DNA from: Candidatus Cryptobacteroides intestinipullorum
GTDB lineage: Bacteria; Bacteroidota; Bacteroidia; Bacteroidales; UBA932
Direction of reading: 5' to 3'
NCBI GenBank assembly: GCA_018711225.1
Contig: DVIP01000062.1
Coordinates: 1-35,657 of the forward strand
DNA: 35,657 bases
In this document: piece after piece, positions 14,589-23,091 of the stretch
Numbering within the stretch: position 1 is the stretch's first letter
Layout: the number at the start of each line of letters is the position of its first letter
Notes under the pieces: generated by a model
Database searches by the model: none
Seen by the model: only the letters and a program-made list of their open reading frames with translations
Told to the model about the DNA's origin: nothing
Position numbers and translations under genes: made by a program

Positions 14589-15451
14589 TCCTTATTTTTC
14601 GAGAGTTTTGCCGTGTGGTATTCCACGAGCCCGTCCATAGGCGCCTTGGCTATCTTGCCTATTTCCATGCCGTATTCGGCCACGACAGGATCGAGGAGGT
14701 CTCTGAAATGGTAGGCGACCGACCCTACCGCGTTGAACTTGTACGAGCGGTAATGGTCATAGCGCGTCACGATACGGTCGAAGAACTTCCGGAACGCGTC
14801 CGTGACCAGTTCCGGGAAATAGGGATCGAAATCAGTATGCTCCCTGATGAATCTGGCGTACTGGGCGCAGAACCTGTTCGGGAAAGGCCTGGTGTATATG
14901 ATGTCGAGAAGTTCATCGTTGCCGTACCCCAGGGCTTCTCCCACCAGACGGTACACGCGGGAAGGCATGTTGCGTCTGATATAGTCCGTAATCATCCTCT
15001 TTCCAAGATAGCCTCCGCTGCCTTCGTCACCGAGGATGAAGCCGCAGGAATCCACGTTGAAACACTCGTTCTCCCCGTCGTACAGGCAGGTGTTGGCCCC
15101 GGTTCCCAGAATGGCAGCGAAGCCCGGTTCTGTCCCGAGAAGGGCTCGGCAGGAAGCCAGGGTATCCATGGCTATAAAGACAGTCTCCGCGTTCCGGAAC
15201 ACTTTCAGCAATGTGTCGGTCATGAACGGGTACTGCAGCGGGGTGACTCCTGCTCCGTAAAAATAAATCTCCGAGACCTGTTCCGCAGGGAACGATTCAG
15301 GAAGACTGTTCCTGATATCCTCCACCATGTCCGCACTTGAGATGTAATTCGGGTTGTAGCCCTGGCTGATGAAGGACATCCGCTCGAAAGTCTGTTTTCT
15401 TATGCAGGACCAGTCGGTCTTCGAGGCCCCGCTGTCAGCTATCAGAATCAT
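14585..15451 (-). CDS. murK: BadF/BcrA/BcrD-type N-acetylhexosamine kinase, predicted MurNAc kinase
   Basis: A 288-residue ASKHA-fold kinase. Phosphate-1 is ADSGASKTDW near the N-terminus, phosphate-2 is AAILGTGANTC, and the sugar-binding/hinge region is SCGFILGDEGSGGYLGKRM. This is the eukaryote-like GlcNAc kinase subgroup, also used by the MurK of Clostridium and Tannerella, which makes MurNAc-6-phosphate and GlcNAc-6-phosphate. The flanking murT and the murQ gene a few genes away fit MurNAc as substrate; GlcNAc from the GH20 enzymes may be a second one. It lies 17 nt behind the transglutaminase-like lipoprotein gene and overlaps murT. Confidence 0.82.
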   Translation of the reverse strand: MILIADSGASKTDWSCIRKQTFERMSFISQGYNPNYISSADMVEDIRNSLPESFPAEQVSEIYFYGAGVTPLQYPFMTDTLLKVFRNAETVFIAMDTLASCRALLGTEPGFAAILGTGANTCLYDGENECFNVDSCGFILGDEGSGGYLGKRMITDYIRRNMPSRVYRLVGEALGYGNDELLDIIYTRPFPNRFCAQYARFIREHTDFDPYFPELVTDAFRKFFDRIVTRYDHYRSYKFNAVGSVAYHFRDLLDPVVAEYGMEIGKIAKAPMDGLVEYHTAKLSKNKE

Positions 15452-15468
15452 GTATGGTTTCTCCTGTT

Positions 15469-16503
15469 TCAGAATGGAAGTTCGTTATACCTGCCGTTGA
15501 ACGTGGCCATGTGCGACCAGGCCTCGTGGTTCCCGAAAGTATTCTCGTTGTTCGAAGCATCGGCCAGATACCAGACTCCGTCAACGTAAATCTCGGCTAT
15601 CACATGGCCTATCACCCCGCTCGCGTACTGGCACTGGGCGTGTCTGTATCTGGCCGGTATGCCGGCAGCCCGGCTCATGGCCACTATGGCATGTGTCAGG
15701 TCGCAGCAGTTTCCTCCCTTGTCCTGGATGGTCCCGACCGCACCTTTGGAAGTGTTGTTGTAGTTCAGCCACTCCCATTCGTCACGGGCATATTCGAAAA
15801 TGGCCTTCGCCCTGTCGTAGTCCGAAACCAGGCCTTCAGTGGCGGTCTCCATGGCAGATACCACCAGAGGATCGGAAACTTCGCAGTTCAGCGTCTCATG
15901 GAGATAGTCAGCATCCCAGGTGATGATTTCTTCAGGCAGGGAATTGTTTTCCACGAAATATGCGAAAACCCTCGTCATCATGACATAGATGGTATTGATG
16001 GTCATCTTTACGGAATACACCGAACCGTCAGGGTCCTTATGCTCTGCTTCCGTAGTGCAGTAGTTCGGGAAAACATTCCGCTCTCCGGCGTATTCATAGG
16101 CGATATCAAGCACGTCCATGAATGCATCGAATGTCATGACATCGTCATTGAAGGTATTGTTCGCATAGCTGTCAGGTCCGGAGGCTATAATGTAAGTCAC
16201 ATCCTCATCCTGCCATGTATCAGGTTCCGCGATGATTTTCCTGAGAATCTGGATGCCGGCAGCCAGGTACCTGCCCCTGTTGTATTTCAGCCCTTCCACA
16301 TTTACGGTCGCAGGGATATCCCCTGTCTCCGAGAACTCATCATAGGCCTTCGCCAGAGCTTCCGCGAAATATCCGTTCCAACCTGTTGCCGTGAACTCCA
16401 CGTCAACATCGTCCTTACCGCTGTCGCCGCTGTTTTTGTCGCAGGCGCAACTTATAAAAAGCAATACGGAAAGAACCGCTATCGAAGTTATATATCGTTT
16501 CAT
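15469..16503 (-). CDS. Transglutaminase-like surface lipoprotein with pseudomurein-binding-like repeats (peptidase C71-like)
   Basis: A 344-residue predicted lipoprotein (lipobox LFISC, Cys19). Residues 43-90 and about 125-200 resemble pseudomurein-binding repeats: a helix, then TGDIPATVNVEG (60-71) or NNSLPEEIITWDADYL (186-201). The C-terminal half is a transglutaminase-type cysteine protease core with Cys266 (KGGNCCDLTHA), His300 (GVIGHVIAEIYVDG) and Asp315 (WYLADASNN). The stretch NYNNTSKGAVGT, the RAAGIPARYRH segment and the ending GRYNELPF closely recall, from memory, transglutaminase/pseudomurein endoisopeptidase-like proteins of Methanobacteriales. It probably cuts or remodels wall peptides at the surface. 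It is the first gene after the internal terminator and is followed by murK-murT. The exact bond cut is unknown. Confidence 0.75.
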   Translation of the reverse strand: MKRYITSIAVLSVLLFISCACDKNSGDSGKDDVDVEFTATGWNGYFAEALAKAYDEFSETGDIPATVNVEGLKYNRGRYLAAGIQILRKIIAEPDTWQDEDVTYIIASGPDSYANNTFNDDVMTFDAFMDVLDIAYEYAGERNVFPNYCTTEAEHKDPDGSVYSVKMTINTIYVMMTRVFAYFVENNSLPEEIITWDADYLHETLNCEVSDPLVVSAMETATEGLVSDYDRAKAIFEYARDEWEWLNYNNTSKGAVGTIQDKGGNCCDLTHAIVAMSRAAGIPARYRHAQCQYASGVIGHVIAEIYVDGVWYLADASNNENTFGNHEAWSHMATFNGRYNELPF

Positions 16504-16541
16504 AAAAAAGTCGTTAAAACCGGATTCCGGTCAAACCAATT

Positions 16542-16603
16542 AAAAAGGGCGACTGAAAAGGGTACTTCCGTGTCGCACTTGAAACTTCTCCTTTCAGTCA
16601 CCC
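16542..16603 (-). terminator. Intrinsic terminator between the two PMBR-like lipoprotein genes
   Basis: On the minus strand GGGTGACTGAAAG (16603-16591) pairs with CTTTTCAGTCGCCC (16560-16547) over about 12 bp around a 30-nt loop. TTTTT (16546-16542) follows directly, as in a Rho-independent terminator. It lies 54 nt after the PMBR/BACON gene stop. The 153-bp gap (16504-16656) also holds a 13-bp palindrome, ACCGGATTCCGGT (16519-16531), just upstream of the transglutaminase gene; no clear -7 box is seen there. Confidence 0.65.
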
Positions 16604-16656
16604 TCGTCACACTGCCTTTCCGGCACAATCCGGAGGCTGGAAAACACTATTAACCG

Positions 16657-18957
16657 CTATTTGAACAAATGCGTCTCGAACACATGATCTTCCTGAACCG
16701 TAGAAAGATCCTCAAGGTTGTTGTCAAGCATATATTTGAAGAAATATGCATAAGTGATGAGACCTCGCTGGGCGCAGAAGCAGCCATAGTATCCGGCCAG
16801 CTGGCCTGCAGCATATCCGCACATATTGGAGATCTGAGAGCCGTTGTTAATAGGATAATTGCAGCTGCGCTGCGCGAAATTGTCCAGGATGTCGAACTTC
16901 ACCGCTTCCACTCCGTCAGCCGTATTAGGGTCGCCCATCCTGAGTTCACCGCCGTTGCCTTGGGTGACATTGCCCGCAGAAGTGGAACCGGTCTCGTTGA
17001 ACGGATTGCTTCCCCATTTGTAGGCGTGGGTATCAGGCAGGGTGGAAGACAGTGTGGCAGGTGTCACGGACTCGAAAGTCCCGTTTCCTCCGGTAGTGCT
17101 GTTTCCGTCATAGCCTCTGAGCAGCAGGTATGACCTGATAGCGAGTTCGAACATGTCAGCAGTACCCAATGTCTGGTCACCGACAGTGATGGTTGTCTCC
17201 ATAGGGACATAGTGGGCATTCTCCACATCGTACGGCGCGTTATCTTCGTTCGTAGTGGCTCCGATTCCGTCAAGGTAGTTCACAGTGCCGACAGTCTCTT
17301 CCCAGATATCAAGTATCTTCACGTATTCGGTGACGAAATCCTTTATGGTGTTCGTAGAAGGGGACGGAGCCTGAGTGACTGTCACCTCTTTTGAAGTACC
17401 CGAAGGTATGGAGAATGTCACAGTAGCCGTACGGGAGCCGCCTTCATTGGCAGCTACAGATATCGTCACATCCTGTGAAGTCTCCGATGCAGGACCTGAA
17501 GCCGGTGAGACAGTCACCCAGTCGGCACTTGCAGTAGCGGTCCAGTTCTCTGAAAGGGCAGTGACCTTCAATGTCTGCTCGCCCTGTCCGTATGCGAAAT
17601 TGAGTCCTGTCTCGCTGACATACAGAGGGTCAGGGTCCACACCATACAGGTCTGCGTCTATCATGACGTCTTTCATGGCATCATAGACATTCTCGTTGAT
17701 ATCGTTGTCAAGCAGATATTTGTAGAAACGTGCAGCTATAAGCAGCTCTCTCATAGGGCTGATATTTCCTTCGTATGGAGGAAGCACGAGGGCGCTCGCA
17801 GGATCTTCACCGAACGTCTGGAAGTTGCCTATGGCTCCGAGCTGGCTTGAACGGGTCAGATGCCATGGAATGAGCTTGACCAGGAAGTCGATGCCTACAG
17901 AACGGATTTCGCCATTGTCATCCCTGATGACACAAGGATCGTCAGCCTTTTCATACCATGGATACAGTCCCCACTCGAAGAAGTCTTCCAATGCAGGAAT
18001 AGGAGTAGTAAGCGGTTTTCCGTTTCCGAGCGTATGTACCGTTTCATTTCTTTCGGCAGGGAGCACTGCTGAGCCTTCCACTGTCACCAGGTCGAGGATA
18101 CCTTTGAGGGCGATACCCCAGCACTGAGCTGCAGAATATGTAACTCCGTCCACCGTGATGGTATGGTACGGCTGGTACTTAGGGTCATACTGATCCACGC
18201 CATCGGTATAGCCTCCTGAATAAGGAATAGGAATGAAGTGTACGTTCTCCCAGGCTGTTTCGTTGTCTGAACAGTGCGAACCGTCTGCGCTCAGGGTTTC
18301 GGCGATGTTGTTCTCCCATACGTCAAGATATGTGACGAACTGCTGTGCGAAGCCTTTCAGTGTAGCTGCGGCAGAAAGATAGTCGGTAGTCACGCTTTCC
18401 GGCATCTTGCCGTCTTCCTTGTAGGCGCTGATGGCGCGGGCAAAAGTCACGGTAGCACGGTTTGTGGAATAAGCGATGGCTTCCCCATCTCTGGTGAAGA
18501 GTGTCTGGTTAGGCACCTGTCCGTCTTCTGACATGGCGGCTATCATACGTTCGGCGATGTTTCCGAGGTCTTCAGTGTTCGACCCGTCAGACGGACCGCC
18601 GTACACTGCGATAGTCTCCGCATCATAGCTGTCACGCTCCGGATGGTCGGCCGGTTTGAAGTTCAGGACCTCTATGTCACCTGCATTGCCGTCCCTGATG
18701 TCCACCATGAGTCTGGCCATGGCGTACTGATACTGAGGCAGCGTCAGTGTAGCGTTTGAGACTCTGAGTTCCTGAGGAATGGTAGTGGTTTCCGTCCATT
18801 CCGCATACATGCCGGCCACAGCATCCACTATGGCTGCCTGCGTAAATGTTCCTACGCTCTTGACCGGCTCTTCAGGGTCGACCTTATTCTTGTCGCATCC
18901 CGTAAAAAGCATTGCCAAGGCGAGAACCGGCATCAAAAACAAAGCAATCTTTTTCAT
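16657..18957 (-). CDS. Large surface lipoprotein with PMBR-like repeats, central BACON domain and duplicated module
   Basis: A 766-residue predicted lipoprotein (LFTGC, Cys21). PMBR-like helices with an IPQELRV or MPESVTT turn occur at about 43-88 and 135-195. A BACON domain is clear at 444-531 (LYVSETGLNFAYGQGEQ, NWTATASADWVTVSPASG, VTVTQAP). The segments on either side are duplicates: FVTYLDVWENNI (207-218) matches YVKILDIWEETV (545-556), ENVHFIPI (237-244) matches ENAHYVPM (579-586), and ARFYKYLLDNDI (409-420) matches AYFFKYMLDNNL (737-748). No catalytic motif is recognised. A binding or scaffold role on cell-wall glycan is inferred from the repeats and the neighbours. Confidence 0.7.
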   Translation of the reverse strand: MKKIALFLMPVLALAMLFTGCDKNKVDPEEPVKSVGTFTQAAIVDAVAGMYAEWTETTTIPQELRVSNATLTLPQYQYAMARLMVDIRDGNAGDIEVLNFKPADHPERDSYDAETIAVYGGPSDGSNTEDLGNIAERMIAAMSEDGQVPNQTLFTRDGEAIAYSTNRATVTFARAISAYKEDGKMPESVTTDYLSAAATLKGFAQQFVTYLDVWENNIAETLSADGSHCSDNETAWENVHFIPIPYSGGYTDGVDQYDPKYQPYHTITVDGVTYSAAQCWGIALKGILDLVTVEGSAVLPAERNETVHTLGNGKPLTTPIPALEDFFEWGLYPWYEKADDPCVIRDDNGEIRSVGIDFLVKLIPWHLTRSSQLGAIGNFQTFGEDPASALVLPPYEGNISPMRELLIAARFYKYLLDNDINENVYDAMKDVMIDADLYGVDPDPLYVSETGLNFAYGQGEQTLKVTALSENWTATASADWVTVSPASGPASETSQDVTISVAANEGGSRTATVTFSIPSGTSKEVTVTQAPSPSTNTIKDFVTEYVKILDIWEETVGTVNYLDGIGATTNEDNAPYDVENAHYVPMETTITVGDQTLGTADMFELAIRSYLLLRGYDGNSTTGGNGTFESVTPATLSSTLPDTHAYKWGSNPFNETGSTSAGNVTQGNGGELRMGDPNTADGVEAVKFDILDNFAQRSCNYPINNGSQISNMCGYAAGQLAGYYGCFCAQRGLITYAYFFKYMLDNNLEDLSTVQEDHVFETHLFK

Positions 18958-18992
18958 AATACTATTAGTTTAAAGTGTTAAATGATGTTTTC

Positions 18993-20378
18993 CTATTCTG
19001 ACTCCCATAAGTCATTCATGTCAGGGAATGTCCCGAGTGCATATCTGAACAGGACTATTCCCGAGGCTCCGGATCCGACGAAATCCTCACAGTCGGAACG
19101 CAGCCGTTCCTCATCCAGGCCGCTGACATTGTTGCCGACATAGCTGTAAGTCTGCGTACCGGCCCACACCTGGGCATCTGTGGCTGTAGTGAAAAGTCGC
19201 ACCATCTTCATGCACCAGTCCGTACTGTACGAGACTCCGCCCTCCTGATACCTGTAGATCATCGGCATCAGTATATGAATGTACCGTCCCATCTGGGCAG
19301 CATTCTGTCCATAGTAATAAGCTGCGTTGTCCTCAGCCATCATGGCAGCCGAAAGGATGATGTTTTCACCTCTGGCATCCATGGCTTCACGGATCTGGCG
19401 GCAGAACTCGGTCACGGCCCCCACGGCCGTAATCTCGGCTGAAGGATTGTGTTTGTATGCCGTACCGCCGAATCTGATATAGTCCAGATGAATTCCCTGG
19501 ACGCCGAATTCATCGATATACCTGTTGGCTCTCTCGATGATATCATCGAAAAGAGCCTGGTCATACCTGTTTTCAGCATCTATCACCGGGCTTACCCATC
19601 CTCCGTTATAGAAACACTGTATCCAGGCATGGACCATAATGCCAGCATCTGCCGCTGCGGCCATGAATTCCCTGGCAGTCTTCGCATTGCTGTACTGGAA
19701 TGCAGCATAATTCAGCAGGACATGATCGTATCCCAGAGCCTTCATCCGTTTCATGACGGCCGCATCGTCAGCCAGCCATTCCTTCATGTGAGTACTCCAC
19801 AGCCAGATAGCATTATGTTTCGTATTTTCCAGAGACAGTATCAGATTCGCCTTTCCGCGAGAAGCGGCCGGGGACGATGTCCATGTTCCGTTTCCGTCAG
19901 GAATACGCTGATAAGATCCCGCTACCGGCAACGCCCCGGGAGAAGATATGGCATCCCGGCTGAAACTGTCGACGGCTTCTCCCGACCTGTCAGGAGCCAG
20001 ACGCAGCTCGAACTGTGCATCTGAAGCGAAACCTGTACGCAGACCGTCATCGGCAGTGCTCAGCACCATGCGCTCACCTGCAGAAAGACTCTGCCCGGCG
20101 AAATCATGGATATTCATGCCGTCGAAATACTCGTCATACAGGAAAAGTCCGAGTCCGGACAGATCCACAGTCCCGGAAGACGTATTCACCAGCTCCACCC
20201 AGCTTTCCGCGTCCGTCCTCTCGTCATGGGCCGCCACTTCGTTGATGACTACGCCGGAGAAACGGGTCAGGTCGGGACCGTCGTTCCGGTCACAGCCGGA
20301 GGACAGGGTGAGGAGCACAGCTGAAACCATCAACTGCGACACAAAGACAGCTATTCCATGCTTCATGCCCATGTTCAT
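18993..20378 (-). CDS. Surface lipoprotein: lamin-tail domain plus TIM-barrel putative glycoside hydrolase
   Basis: A 461-residue predicted lipoprotein (LSSGC, Cys29). Residues 40-165 look like a lamin-tail domain (VVINEVAAHD, ESWVELVNTSSGTVDLSG, LSAGERMVLS). Residues 185-455 look like a TIM barrel: HVLLNYAAFQYSN, MVHAWIQCFYNGGW, GVQGIHLDYIRFGGTAYKH (Asp299), SAAMMAEDNAAYYYGQNA (Glu349), ILMPMIYRY, VWAGTQTY. Asp299 and Glu349 are candidate acid/base residues. The LDYIR..GTAYK, AYYYGQ and AG.QTY motifs recall, from memory, barrels in pseudomurein-binding surface proteins of methanogens. A wall-glycan glycosidase is likely but unproven. The start overlaps the murQ stop as ATGA; an ATG at 20366 would also keep the signal peptide. 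Confidence 0.7.
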   Translation of the reverse strand: MNMGMKHGIAVFVSQLMVSAVLLTLSSGCDRNDGPDLTRFSGVVINEVAAHDERTDAESWVELVNTSSGTVDLSGLGLFLYDEYFDGMNIHDFAGQSLSAGERMVLSTADDGLRTGFASDAQFELRLAPDRSGEAVDSFSRDAISSPGALPVAGSYQRIPDGNGTWTSSPAASRGKANLILSLENTKHNAIWLWSTHMKEWLADDAAVMKRMKALGYDHVLLNYAAFQYSNAKTAREFMAAAADAGIMVHAWIQCFYNGGWVSPVIDAENRYDQALFDDIIERANRYIDEFGVQGIHLDYIRFGGTAYKHNPSAEITAVGAVTEFCRQIREAMDARGENIILSAAMMAEDNAAYYYGQNAAQMGRYIHILMPMIYRYQEGGVSYSTDWCMKMVRLFTTATDAQVWAGTQTYSYVGNNVSGLDEERLRSDCEDFVGSGASGIVLFRYALGTFPDMNDLWESE

Positions 20379-21220
20379 TCTTCCGGAAGTTTGTCTATAT
20401 AACCATGCTCATAGAGATACTGCTCTGTCTTTTTCACATTGCCGTTCTCCTTGATCATCTTCTCGCACCAGTCATAGTCCTTCAGCGACGGATTCCTCTC
20501 CATCAGCATCCTGACAGAACGGTCCACTACCTTGTTGTTTATCAGGCGGACATTCACCATCCGGTTCCCTTCGATACGTCCCAGGCGGATGAGCACAGTG
20601 GTGCTGATCATGTCACATACCAGTTTCTGTACTGTACCGCACTTCATCCTGGTGCTTCCCGTGATATACTCCGGTCCGCACACGATCTCGCAAGGATAGT
20701 CCGAATACTTCGAAATAGGAGAATCAGGATTCCCGACAAAAGATCCGGTAGGTATACCGTTTTCCTGACAGTGTTTCAGCGTGGCGAGCACATACGGAGT
20801 GCAGCCGCTGGCACTTATCCCCACTATTATGTCTTTAGGGCTGACATGTTTTTCCTGAAGGGTCCTCCATCCCTCTTCGATATCATCTTCGGCCTCTTCG
20901 AGGGCCAATACCAGATTCTCCACACCGCCGGCCAGGACGCACTGTATCATCTCCGGGTCAATACCGTAAGTGTTCGGGAGCTCCACCTGATCCAGGACAG
21001 ACAGACGGCCCCCCGTCCCGCAGCCCACATAGAACATCCTTCCGCCATTGCGAAGCTGATGTTCGATAGCACTGACCAGTCTTTCCAGGTCAGGCAGCGC
21101 CTTTTCTATAGCGAGAGGGACTTTCTTGTCCTCCTCGTTGATGTCATGAAGTATTTCGGCCACCGATTTCTTCTCCAGATGGTCATACAATGACGGTTGT
21201 TCTGTTACTCTTAATGCCAT
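20375..21220 (-). CDS. murQ: N-acetylmuramic acid 6-phosphate etherase
   Basis: A 281-residue SIS-domain lyase that removes D-lactate from MurNAc-6-phosphate to give GlcNAc-6-phosphate. Family motifs are complete: VGCGTGGRLSVLDQVELP with the catalytic Glu, GGVENLVLALEEAEDD, VGISASGCTPYVL, and the signature GPEYITGSTRMKCGTVQKL. The length is slightly below the usual ~300 because the C-terminal helical part is short. It is a cytoplasmic enzyme embedded among genes for surface enzymes, 12 nt behind GH20 and overlapping the TIM-barrel lipoprotein gene. This is the strongest evidence that the locus feeds on MurNAc-containing material. Confidence 0.93.
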   Translation of the reverse strand: MALRVTEQPSLYDHLEKKSVAEILHDINEEDKKVPLAIEKALPDLERLVSAIEHQLRNGGRMFYVGCGTGGRLSVLDQVELPNTYGIDPEMIQCVLAGGVENLVLALEEAEDDIEEGWRTLQEKHVSPKDIIVGISASGCTPYVLATLKHCQENGIPTGSFVGNPDSPISKYSDYPCEIVCGPEYITGSTRMKCGTVQKLVCDMISTTVLIRLGRIEGNRMVNVRLINNKVVDRSVRMLMERNPSLKDYDWCEKMIKENGNVKKTEQYLYEHGYIDKLPEE

Positions 21221-21232
21221 AGATAAGAACTT

Positions 21233-23089
21233 TTAGAATTGTTTGGTTTTTATATCGCCTATAGGGCGGCCGTCTCTGACCGCCACCGCTTTGACTGTCT
21301 GCGATCTGTTTATGACGAACGGTTTCGCATACACCGGAGAGTCAGGTCCCGGTTCCGATCCGTCCAGGGTGTAATGAATCTCTGCACCCGGAGCATCCAC
21401 TGACATGGTCACCACCTTGCTGTATCTGGTATCCTCGTGGCAGACTATGTACGGTTCGAAAAATGCATCGCAATACCCCACATCCAGATAGTCCAGTCTT
21501 CCGAAATGGGTTTCCAGACGTCTGGCAAAAGAGTCCCAGTCCTTCCCGGCCCTCGTCCAGCCTGTCTCTGCTATCGCGCACATCCTCGGCCACGCCATAT
21601 ACTCCACACGCTCCGGACTGTCCATATATTCCGTCCAGACACAGCCTTCCACTCCGATGATATACCTCGACTGTTCCGGAGTAAGGATCTCGGGAACCGG
21701 CTCGTAGTCATACATGGTCCTCAATGTCGTCGGGCCTCCCATGGCCAGGGGTTCGGAATCCGGATCTCCCTGCCAATAGTCCAGATAGTATTTCTGATGA
21801 GGTGCCATCACGACTTCGTGATGCTGCTGCGCCGCTCTTATGCCGCCTTCCTCGCCGAGCCAGCTCATCACTTTGGCATTGGGCGCCAGCCCTCCCTGAA
21901 GGATTTCATCCCAGCCGATGATCTGACGGCCTTTGGAATTTATGTATTTCTCCATTCTGGTCACGAACCAGCTCTGAAGTTCGTATTCGTCCTTCAGGCC
22001 AAGTTTGCGGATGAGGGACTGGCAGTGAGGACATTCCTTCCAGCTGGCTTTCGGACATTCATCGCCGCCGATATGCACGACCTCGGACGGGAAAAGTTCG
22101 AACACCTCGTCGAAGACGTCCTCCAGAAACTCGAACGTAGTTTCTTTCGGACAATAAACCTGCTTGAACACACCCCATTTGGTAGCGGTCTCATAATGGT
22201 CTTCCAGTCCGCACGAGAGCTCTGGATAGCAGGAGATGGCAGCCAGCGCATGTCCCGGAAGTTCTATCTCCGGGATGATGGTCACGTATCTCTCTGCAGC
22301 GTATCTGACCAGATCCTTCACCTGCTCCTGGGAATAATATCCTCCGTATGGAATCCCGTCATAAATGCCTGACTTCAGAGAACCGACCACTGTCTCTTTC
22401 CTCCACTGGCCTTTCTCGGTCAGAAGCGGATATTTCCTGATCTCCAGTCTCCATCCCTGATCCTCCGTAAGGTGCCAGTGGAAACGGTTTACCTTGTGCA
22501 GGGCCATGATGTCGATGTACTTTTTCAGAAAATCGATATCGAAAAAGTGCAGGCAGACATCCAGATGCATCCCGCGATAGGCGAACCTCGGTTCATCCTC
22601 GATGGAAAGGCACGGGACTTCCCACCTGATTCCTTTCTGACGGCTGCCGGCAAATATCTCCGGCGGCAGCAGCTGGAAAAGCGTCTGCAACGCATAGAAA
22701 GCCCCCGCACCGTCACCATAGTCTATCACGATCCTGTCCGGAGTCACGTTCATGCCGTAGGATTCCGCAGGCAGCCCGGCATTCATGAAGTATATGGCAT
22801 CCGATTCCGGCATGGTCCCGGAAATCTCCAGACTGAAGCCTGCAGCCGATGACAGTCTTTCATTCAGAAAACCTGCAATCCGTAACATTTCATCAGACTG
22901 CACGTCGATGAATATCTTCGTGTCCCTGTCTATCCTGAACGCTCCTTCAGCCATCTGGAGATGATGCGGCTGAGGAATGACGTTCACCTGCGCGGTCCTG
23001 TCCTGCGTCACGGACTGTTCCGATGTCCGGGAGCAAGAGGCCAGCGCCGCGAGAAGGGAAAACAGGGAGATTATGTAAAATTTTCGCAT
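21233..23089 (-). CDS. Beta-N-acetylhexosaminidase (GH20) lipoprotein
   Basis: A 618-residue predicted lipoprotein (ALASC, Cys19). A GH20b domain occupies about 35-165 (NVIPQPHHLQMAEGAF, YALQTLFQLLPP). The GH20 barrel spans about 168-520 with the catalytic Asp-Glu in HIGGDECPKASW (339-350), plus FHWHLTEDQGWRLEIRKYP and IPEIELPGHALAA. A chitobiase C-terminal-like domain ends the protein (IHYTLDGSEPGPDSPVY). It removes terminal beta-linked GlcNAc or GalNAc by substrate-assisted catalysis. It is close in order and sequence to the GH20 half of the neighbouring fusion, so the two probably arose by duplication. Confidence 0.92.
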   Translation of the reverse strand: MRKFYIISLFSLLAALASCSRTSEQSVTQDRTAQVNVIPQPHHLQMAEGAFRIDRDTKIFIDVQSDEMLRIAGFLNERLSSAAGFSLEISGTMPESDAIYFMNAGLPAESYGMNVTPDRIVIDYGDGAGAFYALQTLFQLLPPEIFAGSRQKGIRWEVPCLSIEDEPRFAYRGMHLDVCLHFFDIDFLKKYIDIMALHKVNRFHWHLTEDQGWRLEIRKYPLLTEKGQWRKETVVGSLKSGIYDGIPYGGYYSQEQVKDLVRYAAERYVTIIPEIELPGHALAAISCYPELSCGLEDHYETATKWGVFKQVYCPKETTFEFLEDVFDEVFELFPSEVVHIGGDECPKASWKECPHCQSLIRKLGLKDEYELQSWFVTRMEKYINSKGRQIIGWDEILQGGLAPNAKVMSWLGEEGGIRAAQQHHEVVMAPHQKYYLDYWQGDPDSEPLAMGGPTTLRTMYDYEPVPEILTPEQSRYIIGVEGCVWTEYMDSPERVEYMAWPRMCAIAETGWTRAGKDWDSFARRLETHFGRLDYLDVGYCDAFFEPYIVCHEDTRYSKVVTMSVDAPGAEIHYTLDGSEPGPDSPVYAKPFVINRSQTVKAVAVRDGRPIGDIKTKQF

Positions 23090-23091
23090 GA

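Noticed and set aside
15454..16653. 399-codon plus-strand ORF
   Set aside because: It lies opposite the transglutaminase-like gene, has no domain I recognise, and the minus frame has a signal peptide and a catalytic triad. It is a shadow of a GC-rich gene.
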